DNA of 64,000 nucleotides from Veillonellaceae bacterium (GTDB lineage Bacteria; Bacillota_C; Negativicutes; UBA1444): contig JAAZNU010000037.1 in assembly GCA_012798135.1 (NCBI GenBank), positions 1 through 64,000 on the forward strand, in the 5' to 3' direction. Shown piece by piece: positions 42,664-51,814 of this stretch (position 1 is the first letter of the stretch; every line of letters starts with the position of its first letter). The position numbers and the translations under genes are program-made. The notes beneath the pieces are model-generated. The model was given only the letters and a program-made list of their open reading frames with translations, made no database searches and was not told the origin of the DNA.

Positions 42664-43992
42664 CTATTGCACTTCCCGCCAGCCCGCTTCATCCATGATG
42701 CCGGCAATCAACGGGACTGTCGCCGGCGGCTGTTCCCCAAGCTCAATCGCAGATTCCACAGCCCGCCGGGCCGGCGCCGGATCGATACCGGAACGGTAAA
42801 ATAATGTTGCCAGCAAATCGCCGTTCCGGACATATTCGCCACAGCGGCGCCGCAGGCGAATCCCTGCCTGCAAATCAATCGCGTCGCTTTTGCGAACTCT
42901 GCCGGCCCCCAGCAATATCGCCGCCTGTCCCAATCGGGCGGCATCCAGGCGGATCACATAGCCCGCGCGGTCGGCGCAAATCTCCTGACTGCACGCGGCC
43001 CGACCCAGTCGGTCCGGTTCGGTCGCGACCCGGCCATCACCGCCCTGCGCCGTGATAAACTCCTGAAATTTCGCCAAGGCGGCGCCGCTTTGCAGTTTGT
43101 CCGACAATGCCGTTGTCGCCGCCGCCATGCCCAAGGCCGGGTTCGCCAACACCAACAGTCTGACCGCCAGAAACAGGCAAAAATCACGCAGCCGCCGGTC
43201 GCCGCTGCCGGACAACACTTCCAGCGCCTCGAGTACTTCCAGACTGTTGCCGATCGCCGTACCCAGCGGTTCGGACATATTCGTGACCACTGCCGCTGTC
43301 TGCCGGCCGGCGCTGCCGCCGATATCCACCATCAGCCGGGCCAGTTCCTTTGCATGATCTAGGCTCTTCATAAAGGCGCCGCTGCCGAATTTGACGTCGA
43401 GCAGAATTTTGTCGGCACCCGCGGCAAGTTTCTTGCTCATCACCGAAGCGGCAATCAGCGGCAGACTGTCGACCGTCGCCGTGACATCCCGCAGGGCATA
43501 GATTTTTCCGTCAGCCGGCGCAAGATCGGCCGTCTGGCCGACAATGGCCAACCCGACTCGCCGGACCTGCTCAACGAATTCCGTCGTACTTAGTCCAGTG
43601 CGAAATCCCGGAATCGATTCCAGCTTATCGATCGTTCCGCCGGTGAATCCCAACCCCCGCCCCGCCATCTTGGCGACCTTCACGCCGGCAGCCGCCACCA
43701 GGGGGGCAACAATCAGGGTTGTAGTGTCGGCCACGCCGCCGGTACTGTGTTTATCGACTTTTACGCCTTCAATGCCTGACAAATCGAGAATTTGTCCGGA
43801 ATGGGCCATCGCCAGCGTCAATTGCACCGTTTCCGCCGGATTCAGGCCCTGGAACCAAATCGCCATCAACCAGGCGGATATCTGATAGTCCGGGATATTG
43901 CCCGCCATATATTCTTGAATGATGTAGTCGAGTTCCGCCGCGGCATGAACGCCGCCCCTTTTCTTTCGGTCAATCAGGTCCGGCATACGCAT
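42664..43992 (-). CDS. pdp: Pyrimidine-nucleoside phosphorylase
   Basis: 442 aa, typical length. The glycosyltransferase family 3-type phosphate/substrate motif is KVDKHSTGGVADTTTL, followed by KMAGRGLGFTGGTIDKLE. It phosphorolyses uridine, deoxyuridine and thymidine in salvage. It follows xerD by 16 bases, so nudix-xerD-pdp form one transcript ended by the terminator at 42562-42594. Confidence 0.96.
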   Translation of the reverse strand: MRMPDLIDRKKRGGVHAAAELDYIIQEYMAGNIPDYQISAWLMAIWFQGLNPAETVQLTLAMAHSGQILDLSGIEGVKVDKHSTGGVADTTTLIVAPLVAAAGVKVAKMAGRGLGFTGGTIDKLESIPGFRTGLSTTEFVEQVRRVGLAIVGQTADLAPADGKIYALRDVTATVDSLPLIAASVMSKKLAAGADKILLDVKFGSGAFMKSLDHAKELARLMVDIGGSAGRQTAAVVTNMSEPLGTAIGNSLEVLEALEVLSGSGDRRLRDFCLFLAVRLLVLANPALGMAAATTALSDKLQSGAALAKFQEFITAQGGDGRVATEPDRLGRAACSQEICADRAGYVIRLDAARLGQAAILLGAGRVRKSDAIDLQAGIRLRRRCGEYVRNGDLLATLFYRSGIDPAPARRAVESAIELGEQPPATVPLIAGIMDEAGWREVQ

Positions 43993-44008
43993 TGATTGGT
44001 CCTCCCTT

Positions 44009-44896
44009 CTAGGCCCGGGGATGTGTCCGGTTATAAACCTCCTTCAACCGGGTCCGGGTCACATGCGTGTAAATCTGGGTTGTTGTAATATCGACATGGC
44101 CCAGCATTTCCTGAACGGACCGCAAATCAGCACCATGATCGAGCAAATGGGTGGCAAACGAATGCCGCAGCATATGCGGCGTCACTGTTTTGACGATTCC
44201 GGCCTGGCGGGCCGCCTTCTGCACAATCAGCCAGAAAGCCTGGCGGGTCATTTTCTGACCCCGCTGGTTGAGAAACACGGCGTCTTCCAACGTTCGCCGC
44301 AAGAGGCGCGGCCGTCCCCGGTCCAAATAAGCCTGGACGGCCTGGCGGGCCAAGTCTCCCATCGGCACGATGCGTTCCTTCGAACCTTTGCCGAAGCAGC
44401 GGACATATCCCATGTCCAGATTCACATCAATCACTTTCAGTGAAACCAGTTCCGATACCCGTACGCCAGTGGCGTACATCAGTTCCAGCATTGCCCGGTC
44501 CCGCAGCCCCGCCGGCGTCAATGGGCGTGGCTGCTCAAGCAGGGCGGCGATTTCCGCTTCATCGAGCACTTTGGGCAATCGCATCGGTTTTTTCATGGAT
44601 TCGAGCATCCCGGAGGGGTCTTTCGTCAAAACTCGCTCCCGTACAGTGTACTGAAAGAAATTGCGCAGCGCCGCCAATTTGCGGGATATGGACGTAGCCC
44701 GCAAACCGCCGGCTTGGAGGCTGCGAAGATATTCCACCAACAGGGGCGGCTGAATATCCTCCGCCCGTAGAATTCCACGTTGCCGCAGATACCCGAAAAA
44801 CTGGTGCAAATCCCGTTCGTAGGCCTGAATCGTATTCCGCGCCAGTCCGCGTTCCACGGTAATATAATTCAAATATACCTGCAGCAGGTCTTCCAT
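44009..44896 (-). CDS. xerD: Tyrosine recombinase XerD-like
   Basis: 295 aa. A SAM-like N-terminal domain (about 1-85) is followed by the catalytic domain with R (ATGVRVSEL), K (GKGSKERIVP), H-x2-R (PHMLRHSFATHLL), H (LGHVDI) and nucleophilic Tyr (TQIYTHVT). With XerC it resolves chromosome dimers at dif. It sits in a housekeeping cluster, not in a mobile element, which supports XerD rather than a phage integrase. Confidence 0.93.
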   Translation of the reverse strand: MEDLLQVYLNYITVERGLARNTIQAYERDLHQFFGYLRQRGILRAEDIQPPLLVEYLRSLQAGGLRATSISRKLAALRNFFQYTVRERVLTKDPSGMLESMKKPMRLPKVLDEAEIAALLEQPRPLTPAGLRDRAMLELMYATGVRVSELVSLKVIDVNLDMGYVRCFGKGSKERIVPMGDLARQAVQAYLDRGRPRLLRRTLEDAVFLNQRGQKMTRQAFWLIVQKAARQAGIVKTVTPHMLRHSFATHLLDHGADLRSVQEMLGHVDITTTQIYTHVTRTRLKEVYNRTHPRA

Positions 44897-44918
44897 AAAC
44901 GCCTCCCGAGGTCTGTCG

Positions 44919-45452
44919 TCAATCGTCCTGAAGCAGATAGAGTCCGGAAATTGTCTTCGCGTCGCAAATCAACCCTTCTCTGACCATGCGACGAACCTCC
45001 TGCTTCGTATACGCGCCAACCTCCAAAAATTCGTCCTCATCCGGATTGGCTGCCGTCTTTAGCAAATCGTGCGCCAGATACAAATGGATCACTTCGTTCG
45101 TAAAGCCGGGACCGGTAAAGATCGAGGCCTTGCGTTCCAGCGACTTCGCCCGGTATCCAGTCTCTTCTTCCAATTCGCGCACGGCGCATGCATCGGGGCT
45201 TTCCCCCGGATCCAGCTTACCGGCGGGAATCTCCAGCAACACCCGACCGACTGGGTGACGAAACTGACGGACCAGCAGAATTCTGCCATCCGGTAGCACC
45301 GGCACAATGGCGACCGCCCCCGGGTGCTCCACGACTTCCCGGGATGCTTGCTTACCGTTCGGCAAACTCACGATGTCCCGTCGCAAATTCACCATTTTGC
45401 CGGAATAGATTTGTTCGGCGGAAACAAAGGTTTCCTTCAAATGTTCGTCCAT
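44919..45452 (-). CDS. ADP-ribose pyrophosphatase-like Nudix hydrolase
   Basis: 177 aa with a complete Nudix box GKLDPGESPDACAVRELEEETGY and the ADP-ribose-type PGF pattern downstream (FTGPGFTNEVIHLY). It probably hydrolyses ADP-ribose to AMP and ribose 5-phosphate (NudF type). It begins the nudix-xerD-pdp unit; xerD follows after 22 bases. Confidence 0.92.
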   Translation of the reverse strand: MDEHLKETFVSAEQIYSGKMVNLRRDIVSLPNGKQASREVVEHPGAVAIVPVLPDGRILLVRQFRHPVGRVLLEIPAGKLDPGESPDACAVRELEEETGYRAKSLERKASIFTGPGFTNEVIHLYLAHDLLKTAANPDEDEFLEVGAYTKQEVRRMVREGLICDAKTISGLYLLQDD

Positions 45453-45492
45453 TACATCGTCTCCTTCAATTCCCTACACGGACCAAATTCAA

Positions 45493-45520
45493 CAAACCGG
45501 CCCCCGCAGGGGCCGGTTTG
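45493..45520 (-). terminator. Hairpin terminator after the P-loop ATPase gene
   Basis: CAAACCGGCCCC and GGGGCCGGTTTG form a perfect 12-bp stem around CGCA. On the minus strand it is followed by TTGAATTT, a weak U-tract. It lies ten bases after the P-loop ATPase stop and upstream of the Nudix gene. Confidence 0.75.
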
Positions 45521-45530
45521 ACTTGTTTAT

Positions 45531-46229
45531 TTAGTCATCCCACGGATAGACGGTCCGGGGATGCAACGGGAAAATTGGCGTTGCATCCTCCATCTGACCG
45601 TAAAGCCAAGGCGGCAGCACCAGCCATCGCAGCGGCAACCCGGTAGTCTCGGCAACCTGCCGGACAATTTGGGTTCCTGATTCAACATGCTGTAAGGTGG
45701 TGGCGGCGCCCAGATTGGTGTTGCCGACCAAGCCGGTGATGGCAAGGCCGGAAGCAGCTTCCACATTCCGCATGGCATTGACGATTTCCGCAACATTTCG
45801 GGAAAACGGCCGGCAAACATTGACTACCATCAAAACTTCACATCCGTTGTCCTGAATGGAGCGCCGCACCTGTCCCAAAACGATGGCCGCTTTCGCGCCG
45901 CCTACATCAATCACTACCCGATACTCCGGACTGCTCAACACGCGTGGCAATCCCTGGGGCATGATCGGCAAGTCCGCATGGGCCAGCCCGCCCTGCGGCA
46001 TAATTACCGTTACGCCATCCGCTTCGAGCTGTTGCCGGTGTTCCCTGGTCCGAAAATAGGGCTTGACCAGATCCATGTCGACAACCGCTGTTTTCAGACC
46101 GGATTTTTGCATATACGTCGCCAAATTTACCGCCAGTTCCGTTTTCCCGCTGCCAAATTCTCCGACCAGCACCTTAATTCGGGGCCGTTGCTCTTCGTCC
46201 CGGCGAAACGCTTCCAAATCAAACTCCAT
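45531..46229 (-). CDS. MinD/ParA-like P-loop ATPase of unknown role
   Basis: 232 aa. Walker A VGEFGSGKTELAVNLA is a standard P-loop, with TAVVDMDLVKPYF as the second motif and VVIDVGG as Walker B. It resembles the CobQ/MinD class. It follows butyrate kinase by 11 bases. Its partner and substrate are unknown; a role in a metabolic complex or cofactor insertion is possible. No partitioning partner is nearby. Confidence 0.8.
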   Translation of the reverse strand: MEFDLEAFRRDEEQRPRIKVLVGEFGSGKTELAVNLATYMQKSGLKTAVVDMDLVKPYFRTREHRQQLEADGVTVIMPQGGLAHADLPIMPQGLPRVLSSPEYRVVIDVGGAKAAIVLGQVRRSIQDNGCEVLMVVNVCRPFSRNVAEIVNAMRNVEAASGLAITGLVGNTNLGAATTLQHVESGTQIVRQVAETTGLPLRWLVLPPWLYGQMEDATPIFPLHPRTVYPWDD

Positions 46230-46240
46230 ATTTTCGTCCC

Positions 46241-47314
46241 CTATTCGTAAACTTTTGCGGTCTCTTCCCCATGCAACACGCGTAACGCCCCCTGCGCCAA
46301 CGCCAACAGTTCGTCCTCACCCGGATAAACCAGCACTTGGCCCAGGAACTGAACCCGCTCCCGGATCATCGCCACCAGACGCCGAGAATACGCCAGTCCG
46401 CCGGTCAGGACAATCGCGTCGAAGCGCCCGTTGACCACCACCGTCATCGCCGCCAATTCCTTGGCAATCTGATAAGCCATGGCCTGGTAAACCAATTCGG
46501 CCTGCGCATCGCCGGCATCAATCCGGCTTTCCACCTCCCGGGCGTCACCGGTGCCCAGATGGGCGATTAGCCCACCGCGTCCAACCATCTTTCGCATCAG
46601 TTCCGGAAAGGAATAGCGACCGGAATAACACAATTCAACCAACGGGCTGAGCGGCAGATACCCGGCCCGTTCCGGCGACAGCGCACCGCCGTCCATCGGA
46701 TTGATCACATCAATCATCCGCCCGTTTTGTTGCACGGTGAAGGAAATTCCTCCCCCCAGGTGCCCCATGACCAAAGTAACTTCATCGACTGATTTTCCCA
46801 GATCACGGGCGGCCCGCCGCGCAGTCGCTTTCAGGTTCAGAGCGTGGAAAATGCTGCGTCGGGGCATTTCCGGCCACCCGCTGATGCGGGCGATGGGTTC
46901 CATTTCATCCACACAGACAGGGTCGACGATAAACGCCGGCAAACCGTAAGGCTCGGCTATGCCCAAGGCGATCAGTCCGCCCAGATTGGAAGCATGATGC
47001 ACCTGCACGTGATGATGGAGATCATCAACCATGGCGGCGTTCACCGTATATGTGCCGCCGGCGATCGGCTTCAATGCTCCGCCGCGGCCAACGATGGCCT
47101 GCAAGTCCGACACCGCAAAGCCGTGCTTGACCAAAGCTTGTTCGACCAATTCCCGACGAAAGTCATATTGGGCGTAGATATCAGCAAAAGCGGACAATTC
47201 TTCGGCGCTATGACGGATCGTCTCTTCAAACAGGCTGGTTTTCTCTTCATAAATCGCAATTTTGGTGGAAGTCGAGCCGGGATTAATGGCTAATACCCGA
47301 TATTTCTTCTTCAT
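46241..47314 (-). CDS. buk: Butyrate kinase
   Basis: 357 aa ASKHA-fold enzyme. Phosphate motif VLAINPGSTSTKIAIYE, GHLGGGISFTV and NPMDGGALSPERAG are signatures. It makes ATP from butyryl phosphate, or acts on a branched-chain acyl phosphate. No phosphotransbutyrylase gene lies in the window. The ATG at 47314 follows GGGGCAGGAG; the frame is open for 16 more codons but lacks a site there. Confidence 0.95.
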   Translation of the reverse strand: MKKKYRVLAINPGSTSTKIAIYEEKTSLFEETIRHSAEELSAFADIYAQYDFRRELVEQALVKHGFAVSDLQAIVGRGGALKPIAGGTYTVNAAMVDDLHHHVQVHHASNLGGLIALGIAEPYGLPAFIVDPVCVDEMEPIARISGWPEMPRRSIFHALNLKATARRAARDLGKSVDEVTLVMGHLGGGISFTVQQNGRMIDVINPMDGGALSPERAGYLPLSPLVELCYSGRYSFPELMRKMVGRGGLIAHLGTGDAREVESRIDAGDAQAELVYQAMAYQIAKELAAMTVVVNGRFDAIVLTGGLAYSRRLVAMIRERVQFLGQVLVYPGEDELLALAQGALRVLHGEETAKVYE

Positions 47315-47393
47315 GCTCCTGCCCCTTTCCGCTAAAGAATTATAAAATATGCTGCATGACATAGATCACCGGATAAAAGCCGGCAGTCCGGCC

Positions 47394-49106
47394 TCAGTTC
47401 AACGACGCCGTTTGTTGGTTTTTCAGTTCCGTCGACAGTCGAATCATATCGGCCGCATTCGCCAGACCGGCCGACGATATCGGCTCACCGCCGATCATTC
47501 GCGCCAACTCTGTCAACCGTTCTTCCGCGGACAATCGTTGCACAAAGGTCTGAGTGCGGCCAGCCACCACTCTTTTTTCGATATGAATATGGCAATCCGC
47601 CATGGCGGCGATTTGCGGCAGGTGCGTAATGCACAGCACCTGCTTCTGCGCGGCGACCTGGCCGATTTTTTCAGCGACTCGGCGCGCTGTTTGCCCACCC
47701 ACGCCCGAATCGATCTCATCGAAAACCATCACTTGGGCGCCGCCATTCTTGGCGCACACAGTCTTGATCGCCAGCGCTACCCGTGAAAGTTCCCCGCCGG
47801 ACGCGACTTTGGACAGCAACCGCAATTCTTCGCCGGGGTTGGCAGAAAACTCGAATCGAACCTGATCCGTGCCGGCAGGACCATATTCGTCCCCGGAAGA
47901 AACCGTGACGGAAAATTTGACTCCCGGCATTCCCAGGTCCCTGAGCTGCGCCGCGATCGCCCGGCTCATGGCGGCGGCAGCCTGAATCCGCCGCTGGCTC
48001 AGTTCGGCCGCAGCTTGCGCCAAATCCCGTTCCTGCTGCGCCAACACTCGCCGCAATTCGGCCAGCAATTCGTCATGCCGTTCCAACGTAGCCAGTTCGC
48101 TGCGCGCTTCTTCGGCATAACGCAAAACATCGGCTACCGACGCGCCATATTTTTGTTTGAGGCGATAAATCAAATCCATCCGTTCCTGAGATTTCGCCAG
48201 CCGAGCCGGGTCCGCCTCGATCCGGTCCAGATAGTCGTGCAACTCCGGCGCCATGTCTTCCAGCAACACCAACGCTTCCGCCAGTTGCCGGGAATAAGCG
48301 GTCAAAGCTCCGTCATACCGGGCAGCGTTGTCCAAATTCCGGCGACAATCCTGCAGCAAATCGATCACGCCCTTGCCCTGTCGGTCGCCTGCCGACAAAG
48401 CCGACCAGGCCGTACCAACTGCCGCACCGATTTTTTCCGCATGCGTCAACAACGAAATTTGACGCCCCAGTTCCTCTTCTTCCGGCGCCCGCAACTTGGC
48501 GCCCTCAATTTCCTGCAACTGCCATCTCAACAGATCGGTTCGCTGAGCCCGCTGCCGATCGTCCTTGTCCACCGCGGCGATTTTTTCCCGGGTCTGACGC
48601 CACAGATCGTACAGGTGCTGATAGTGCCCCAGCAGCGTTTCCAGTGCCTGGTCAGATCCGTCCAACAGACCGACATAGGATTCTGGACGCAGCAACGCCT
48701 GATTTTCATGCTGTCCGTGCATATCCAGCAGACTGTCGCCAACCGCGCGCAGCAACGACAACGGTGCATGGGTCCCGTTCAGCAATACGGTGTTCTTACC
48801 CTGTCGGGACAGAGTACGGCTGATATATAGCATTCCATCGTCTTCCATGGGAATGGCCTGATCGGACAGCAATGCCCGAACAGGCGGATGGTTTTGCAGG
48901 CTAAACACAGCTTCGACCCGATACTGCTCGCTGCCGCCGCGGATCATGTCCAGGGAGGAACGGCCGCCCAACACCACGCTCAAAGCATCAACCACAATGG
49001 ATTTCCCCGCGCCGGTTTCGCCGGTCAACACGTTAAACCCGCCGGAAAATTCGATTTCAGCCTGTTCGATGAGAGCGAAATTGAAGACTTTCAGTACCTG
49101 CAGCAA
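47394..49106 (-). CDS. recN: DNA repair protein RecN
   Basis: 570 aa SMC-like ATPase. N-terminal Walker A is GETGAGKSIVVDAL; a central coiled coil (about 155-370) holds the arms; the C-terminal ABC signature VASGGELSRVALAIK precedes Walker B MVFDEIDSGVGG. It acts early in double-strand-break repair. It follows argR by 11 bases, the usual firmicute order. Confidence 0.97.
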   Translation of the reverse strand: MLQVLKVFNFALIEQAEIEFSGGFNVLTGETGAGKSIVVDALSVVLGGRSSLDMIRGGSEQYRVEAVFSLQNHPPVRALLSDQAIPMEDDGMLYISRTLSRQGKNTVLLNGTHAPLSLLRAVGDSLLDMHGQHENQALLRPESYVGLLDGSDQALETLLGHYQHLYDLWRQTREKIAAVDKDDRQRAQRTDLLRWQLQEIEGAKLRAPEEEELGRQISLLTHAEKIGAAVGTAWSALSAGDRQGKGVIDLLQDCRRNLDNAARYDGALTAYSRQLAEALVLLEDMAPELHDYLDRIEADPARLAKSQERMDLIYRLKQKYGASVADVLRYAEEARSELATLERHDELLAELRRVLAQQERDLAQAAAELSQRRIQAAAAMSRAIAAQLRDLGMPGVKFSVTVSSGDEYGPAGTDQVRFEFSANPGEELRLLSKVASGGELSRVALAIKTVCAKNGGAQVMVFDEIDSGVGGQTARRVAEKIGQVAAQKQVLCITHLPQIAAMADCHIHIEKRVVAGRTQTFVQRLSAEERLTELARMIGGEPISSAGLANAADMIRLSTELKNQQTASLN

Positions 49107-49117
49107 ATGAATCCCCT

Positions 49118-49567
49118 CTACATAATCGATTCCAGTCGTTCTTTCACCAACGCAACCGCTGTTTCGGGTTTGATAACAAGGAAAATGGTGTCATCGCCGG
49201 CAACCGTTCCTATGATTTCCGGCCAGCGGACATTGTCCATAACATAGGCGACAGCCTGCGCCGTTCCCGGCAAGGTCCGCAAAACAATGATGTTACCGCT
49301 GTCAGCAATGGACAGGACAGAATCCTGAAAGGTCTTTTCCAACCGCGCCACCGAAACCGTTACATTTCGTTCGGCGGGAGACGCATAACGGTAGCTGCCG
49401 TCGCCGGTCGGCACCTTGACCAGCATCACTTCCTTGATGTCGCGGGATACAGTGGCCTGGGTGACGTCGATTCCCTCGTCGCGCAGAGCAGCGGTCAGCT
49501 CATCCTGCGTCCGTATTACATTTTTCTCCACGATTTCCTTGATTTTAGCCTGGCGATGTGTTTTCAT
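49118..49567 (-). CDS. argR: Arginine repressor ArgR
   Basis: 149 aa. N-terminal winged helix (IRTQDELTAALRDEGIDVTQATVSRDIKE) binds ARG boxes; the C-terminal domain with GTAQAVAYVMDN and GTVAGDDTIFLV binds arginine and forms hexamers. The ATG at 49567 has GGGAGG seven bases before it. Its first 23 bases overlap the methyltransferase gene. It sits with recN as in Bacillus, far from arginine genes. Confidence 0.97.
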   Translation of the reverse strand: MKTHRQAKIKEIVEKNVIRTQDELTAALRDEGIDVTQATVSRDIKEVMLVKVPTGDGSYRYASPAERNVTVSVARLEKTFQDSVLSIADSGNIIVLRTLPGTAQAVAYVMDNVRWPEIIGTVAGDDTIFLVIKPETAVALVKERLESIM

Positions 49568-50138
49568 GCTGTTGCCTCCCCATTTTGCCAATAGAATAAA
49601 GGATTGCCGGTTTGTTTTTTTGATTGATGAAGCAGAGCCGGCTGATGGTAAAGTCCTGCTGCGGCCAGCCGGACAGATGGGATTCCAGAAATTCCACTTC
49701 CCGGCGGCCCGGTTCGTGCCCCGGATACGCCACAATGGCTAACCGTCCGCCCGGCGCCAGCAAAATTCGCAATGCTGCCAACGCCGCTGCCAAGGCATCC
49801 GTGTCGGTTGTCACAGTATGGTTATGTCCGGGCAAATACCCCAGATTGAAAATCGCCGCATCCACCGGTTCCCGGATATACGCTTCAATCTTCGCATGAC
49901 TGTTATGGATCAGCCGCGCCTTCTCCCGAAACCCGTGCCGGTTCAGCAAAGCTTCGCTGGTGGCGATTGCCGCCGCTTGAACATCGAAGGCCCAGACCCG
50001 GCAATCCGGCCTGGTTTGTTTGCAAAGGAACAATACATCATGGCCGTTTCCCGCCGTCGCATCGATCACGCAACCCGCTTTGTCCAGACCCGGCGCCAGA
50101 AACAGGCGGGAGGCCTCGACCGCGTTACGCGGGATCAT
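49545..50138 (-). CDS. YtqB-like class I SAM-dependent methyltransferase
   Basis: About 197 aa. SAM-binding motif CVIDATAGNGHDVLFL, acidic AFDVQAAAI, and the family block NLGYLPGHNHTVTTDTDA. YtqB-type proteins methylate tRNA (5-carboxymethylaminomethyl-like uridine) or rRNA. ATG 50138 starts at the conserved region; ATG 50177 is possible but neither has a clear site. It overlaps nadK by 14 bases and argR by 23. Confidence 0.86.
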   Translation of the reverse strand: MIPRNAVEASRLFLAPGLDKAGCVIDATAGNGHDVLFLCKQTRPDCRVWAFDVQAAAIATSEALLNRHGFREKARLIHNSHAKIEAYIREPVDAAIFNLGYLPGHNHTVTTDTDALAAALAALRILLAPGGRLAIVAYPGHEPGRREVEFLESHLSGWPQQDFTISRLCFINQKNKPAILYSIGKMGRQQHENTSPG

Positions 50139-50997
50139 CGGGATCGCTGCGGCGCAGTTTTGTCCGCAAAGACTCATAAAAGCTACTGCCGCTGAGTTTC
50201 ACAAACCGGGCCCGGAACGGTGACCGCCTCACCAGAATTTTGTCGCCGGAACGCAGATTGTGCAACGTCTGTCCGTCCACCGTCAAGACAATATCTTCAT
50301 GAGTGGCCTGGGTTTCAATCCGGATTTCTTCTGTATCCGAAACCACCAGGGACCTGGTGTTAAGACTATGCGGACAAATCGGCGTAATGATGGTCACCGG
50401 CAAATTAGGGCTGACAATCGGGCCACCGGCGGAAAGCGAGTAGCCCGTGGCGCCCGTCGCCGTCGCCACAATCAGGCCATCCGCCGGATAATTGGCGGTC
50501 AGGCGGCCGTCAATATACAATTTTAATCGAATCATCCGGGAAAAACCGCCTTTGGCAATCACCACGTCATTGAGGGCCGAGGCGGCGACCAACGCCCCCT
50601 CCGGGCGATCCACCACGGCTTCCAGCATCGGGCGATCTTCAATGGAATATTCGCCGCGAATCAGTCGTTCCATGGATGGCGCCAAATCGGCCAATTCGAT
50701 TTCCGTAAGAAACCCCAACTGCCCCATATTGATTCCGCACACCGGCACCCCATAAGGAGCGACTTCCCGCGCCGTGCACAACAGCGTCCCGTCGCCGCCC
50801 AGAGTCAAGGCTACCGTCAGCTCGGCGCCCAGAACTTCACGGCTGCGCCCCAGCTCCGGATGTTCCATGATGGCAGCGGCTTCCGCCGGCATCCGCACAT
50901 TTACTTTCTGTTCCTGCAAAAAGTGGATCAACCAGTCCAGGACTGTCGCTACGCCCTGCTTCTTGGTATTGGGAAACAAACCAACGGTAAACAACAT
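50125..50997 (-). CDS. nadK: NAD kinase
   Basis: 290 aa. The catalytic GGDGT motif (LTLGGDGTLL) and NMGQLGFLTEI are present, as is the GATGYSLSAGGPIV block. It phosphorylates NAD to NADP. GGAGG lies four bases before ATG 50997. It is in the recN-to-dxs cluster, overlapping the methyltransferase downstream by 14 bases. Confidence 0.97.
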   Translation of the reverse strand: MLFTVGLFPNTKKQGVATVLDWLIHFLQEQKVNVRMPAEAAAIMEHPELGRSREVLGAELTVALTLGGDGTLLCTAREVAPYGVPVCGINMGQLGFLTEIELADLAPSMERLIRGEYSIEDRPMLEAVVDRPEGALVAASALNDVVIAKGGFSRMIRLKLYIDGRLTANYPADGLIVATATGATGYSLSAGGPIVSPNLPVTIITPICPHSLNTRSLVVSDTEEIRIETQATHEDIVLTVDGQTLHNLRSGDKILVRRSPFRARFVKLSGSSFYESLRTKLRRSDPDDPA

Positions 50998-50998
50998 G

Positions 50999-51814
50999 TT
51001 ACCTCCGTCCCGGTTGGAGAGTTTGATGGGCGGTCGCCACGGTTTGTGCAACCAGCGCGGAAAAATTTGGCGACGGCTCGGCCGCCGGGATCAAATGCAG
51101 CAAGTACTCAATATTGCCTTCCGGGCCGGTGATAGGAGAAAAGCCAGGCTCAACCGGCGTCAGTCCATATTGGCGGGCGCAGGCCGCCACTTTTTCGATC
51201 ACTTCGATATGCACCTGAGGATCCTTAACCACGCCTTTTTTACCGACCTGGTCCCGGCCCGCCTCGAACTGCGGTTTAACCAGCAGCACCAACTCGCCGG
51301 CCGGCTTGAGCAATGGCGGCAAAACCGGGATAATTTTGGTCAGGGATATAAAGGAAAGATCCGCACTGATAAAATCGACTGGTTCGCCAATCAGGTCGAG
51401 GGTCAGATAACGGGCATTGGTTCTTTCCAACACAGTCACTCGGGAATCAGTGCGCAACGACCAAGCCAGTTGCCCATATCCCACGTCAACGGCCACCACA
51501 TGGTCGGCGCCCCGTTGCAGGGCGCAGTCGGTAAACCCGCCGGTGGATGCGCCCAAATCCAGCACCCGTTTCCCGGCCAGATCAATGCGGAAGGCTTCCA
51601 AGGCCTTGATCAGCTTCAGGCCGCCCCGGCTGACGAATGGATTGGCGTGCCCGGTAAACGTCACCTCGGCGGTTTCCGCCACCATAACGCCGGCTTTGTC
51701 GACCCGCTTTCCATCCACAGTAATCTGCCCGGCCAAAATATAAGCCTTGGCCTGATCCCGGCCACTGGCGAGGCCTTTTTGAACCACCAGGGCATCAAGC
51801 CGAAGTAATGGCAC
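50999..51814 (-). CDS. tlyA: TlyA family rRNA methyltransferase
   Basis: 271 aa. An S4 RNA-binding domain (RLDALVVQKGLASGRDQAKAYI) is followed by a FtsJ-like methyltransferase domain (VLDLGASTGGFTDCAL, VDVGYGQLAW). It methylates ribose in 16S/23S rRNA in several species. The GTG at 51814 has GGGAG nine bases before it; the gene overlaps dxs by 20 bases. Confidence 0.95.
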   Translation of the reverse strand: MPLLRLDALVVQKGLASGRDQAKAYILAGQITVDGKRVDKAGVMVAETAEVTFTGHANPFVSRGGLKLIKALEAFRIDLAGKRVLDLGASTGGFTDCALQRGADHVVAVDVGYGQLAWSLRTDSRVTVLERTNARYLTLDLIGEPVDFISADLSFISLTKIIPVLPPLLKPAGELVLLVKPQFEAGRDQVGKKGVVKDPQVHIEVIEKVAACARQYGLTPVEPGFSPITGPEGNIEYLLHLIPAAEPSPNFSALVAQTVATAHQTLQPGRR

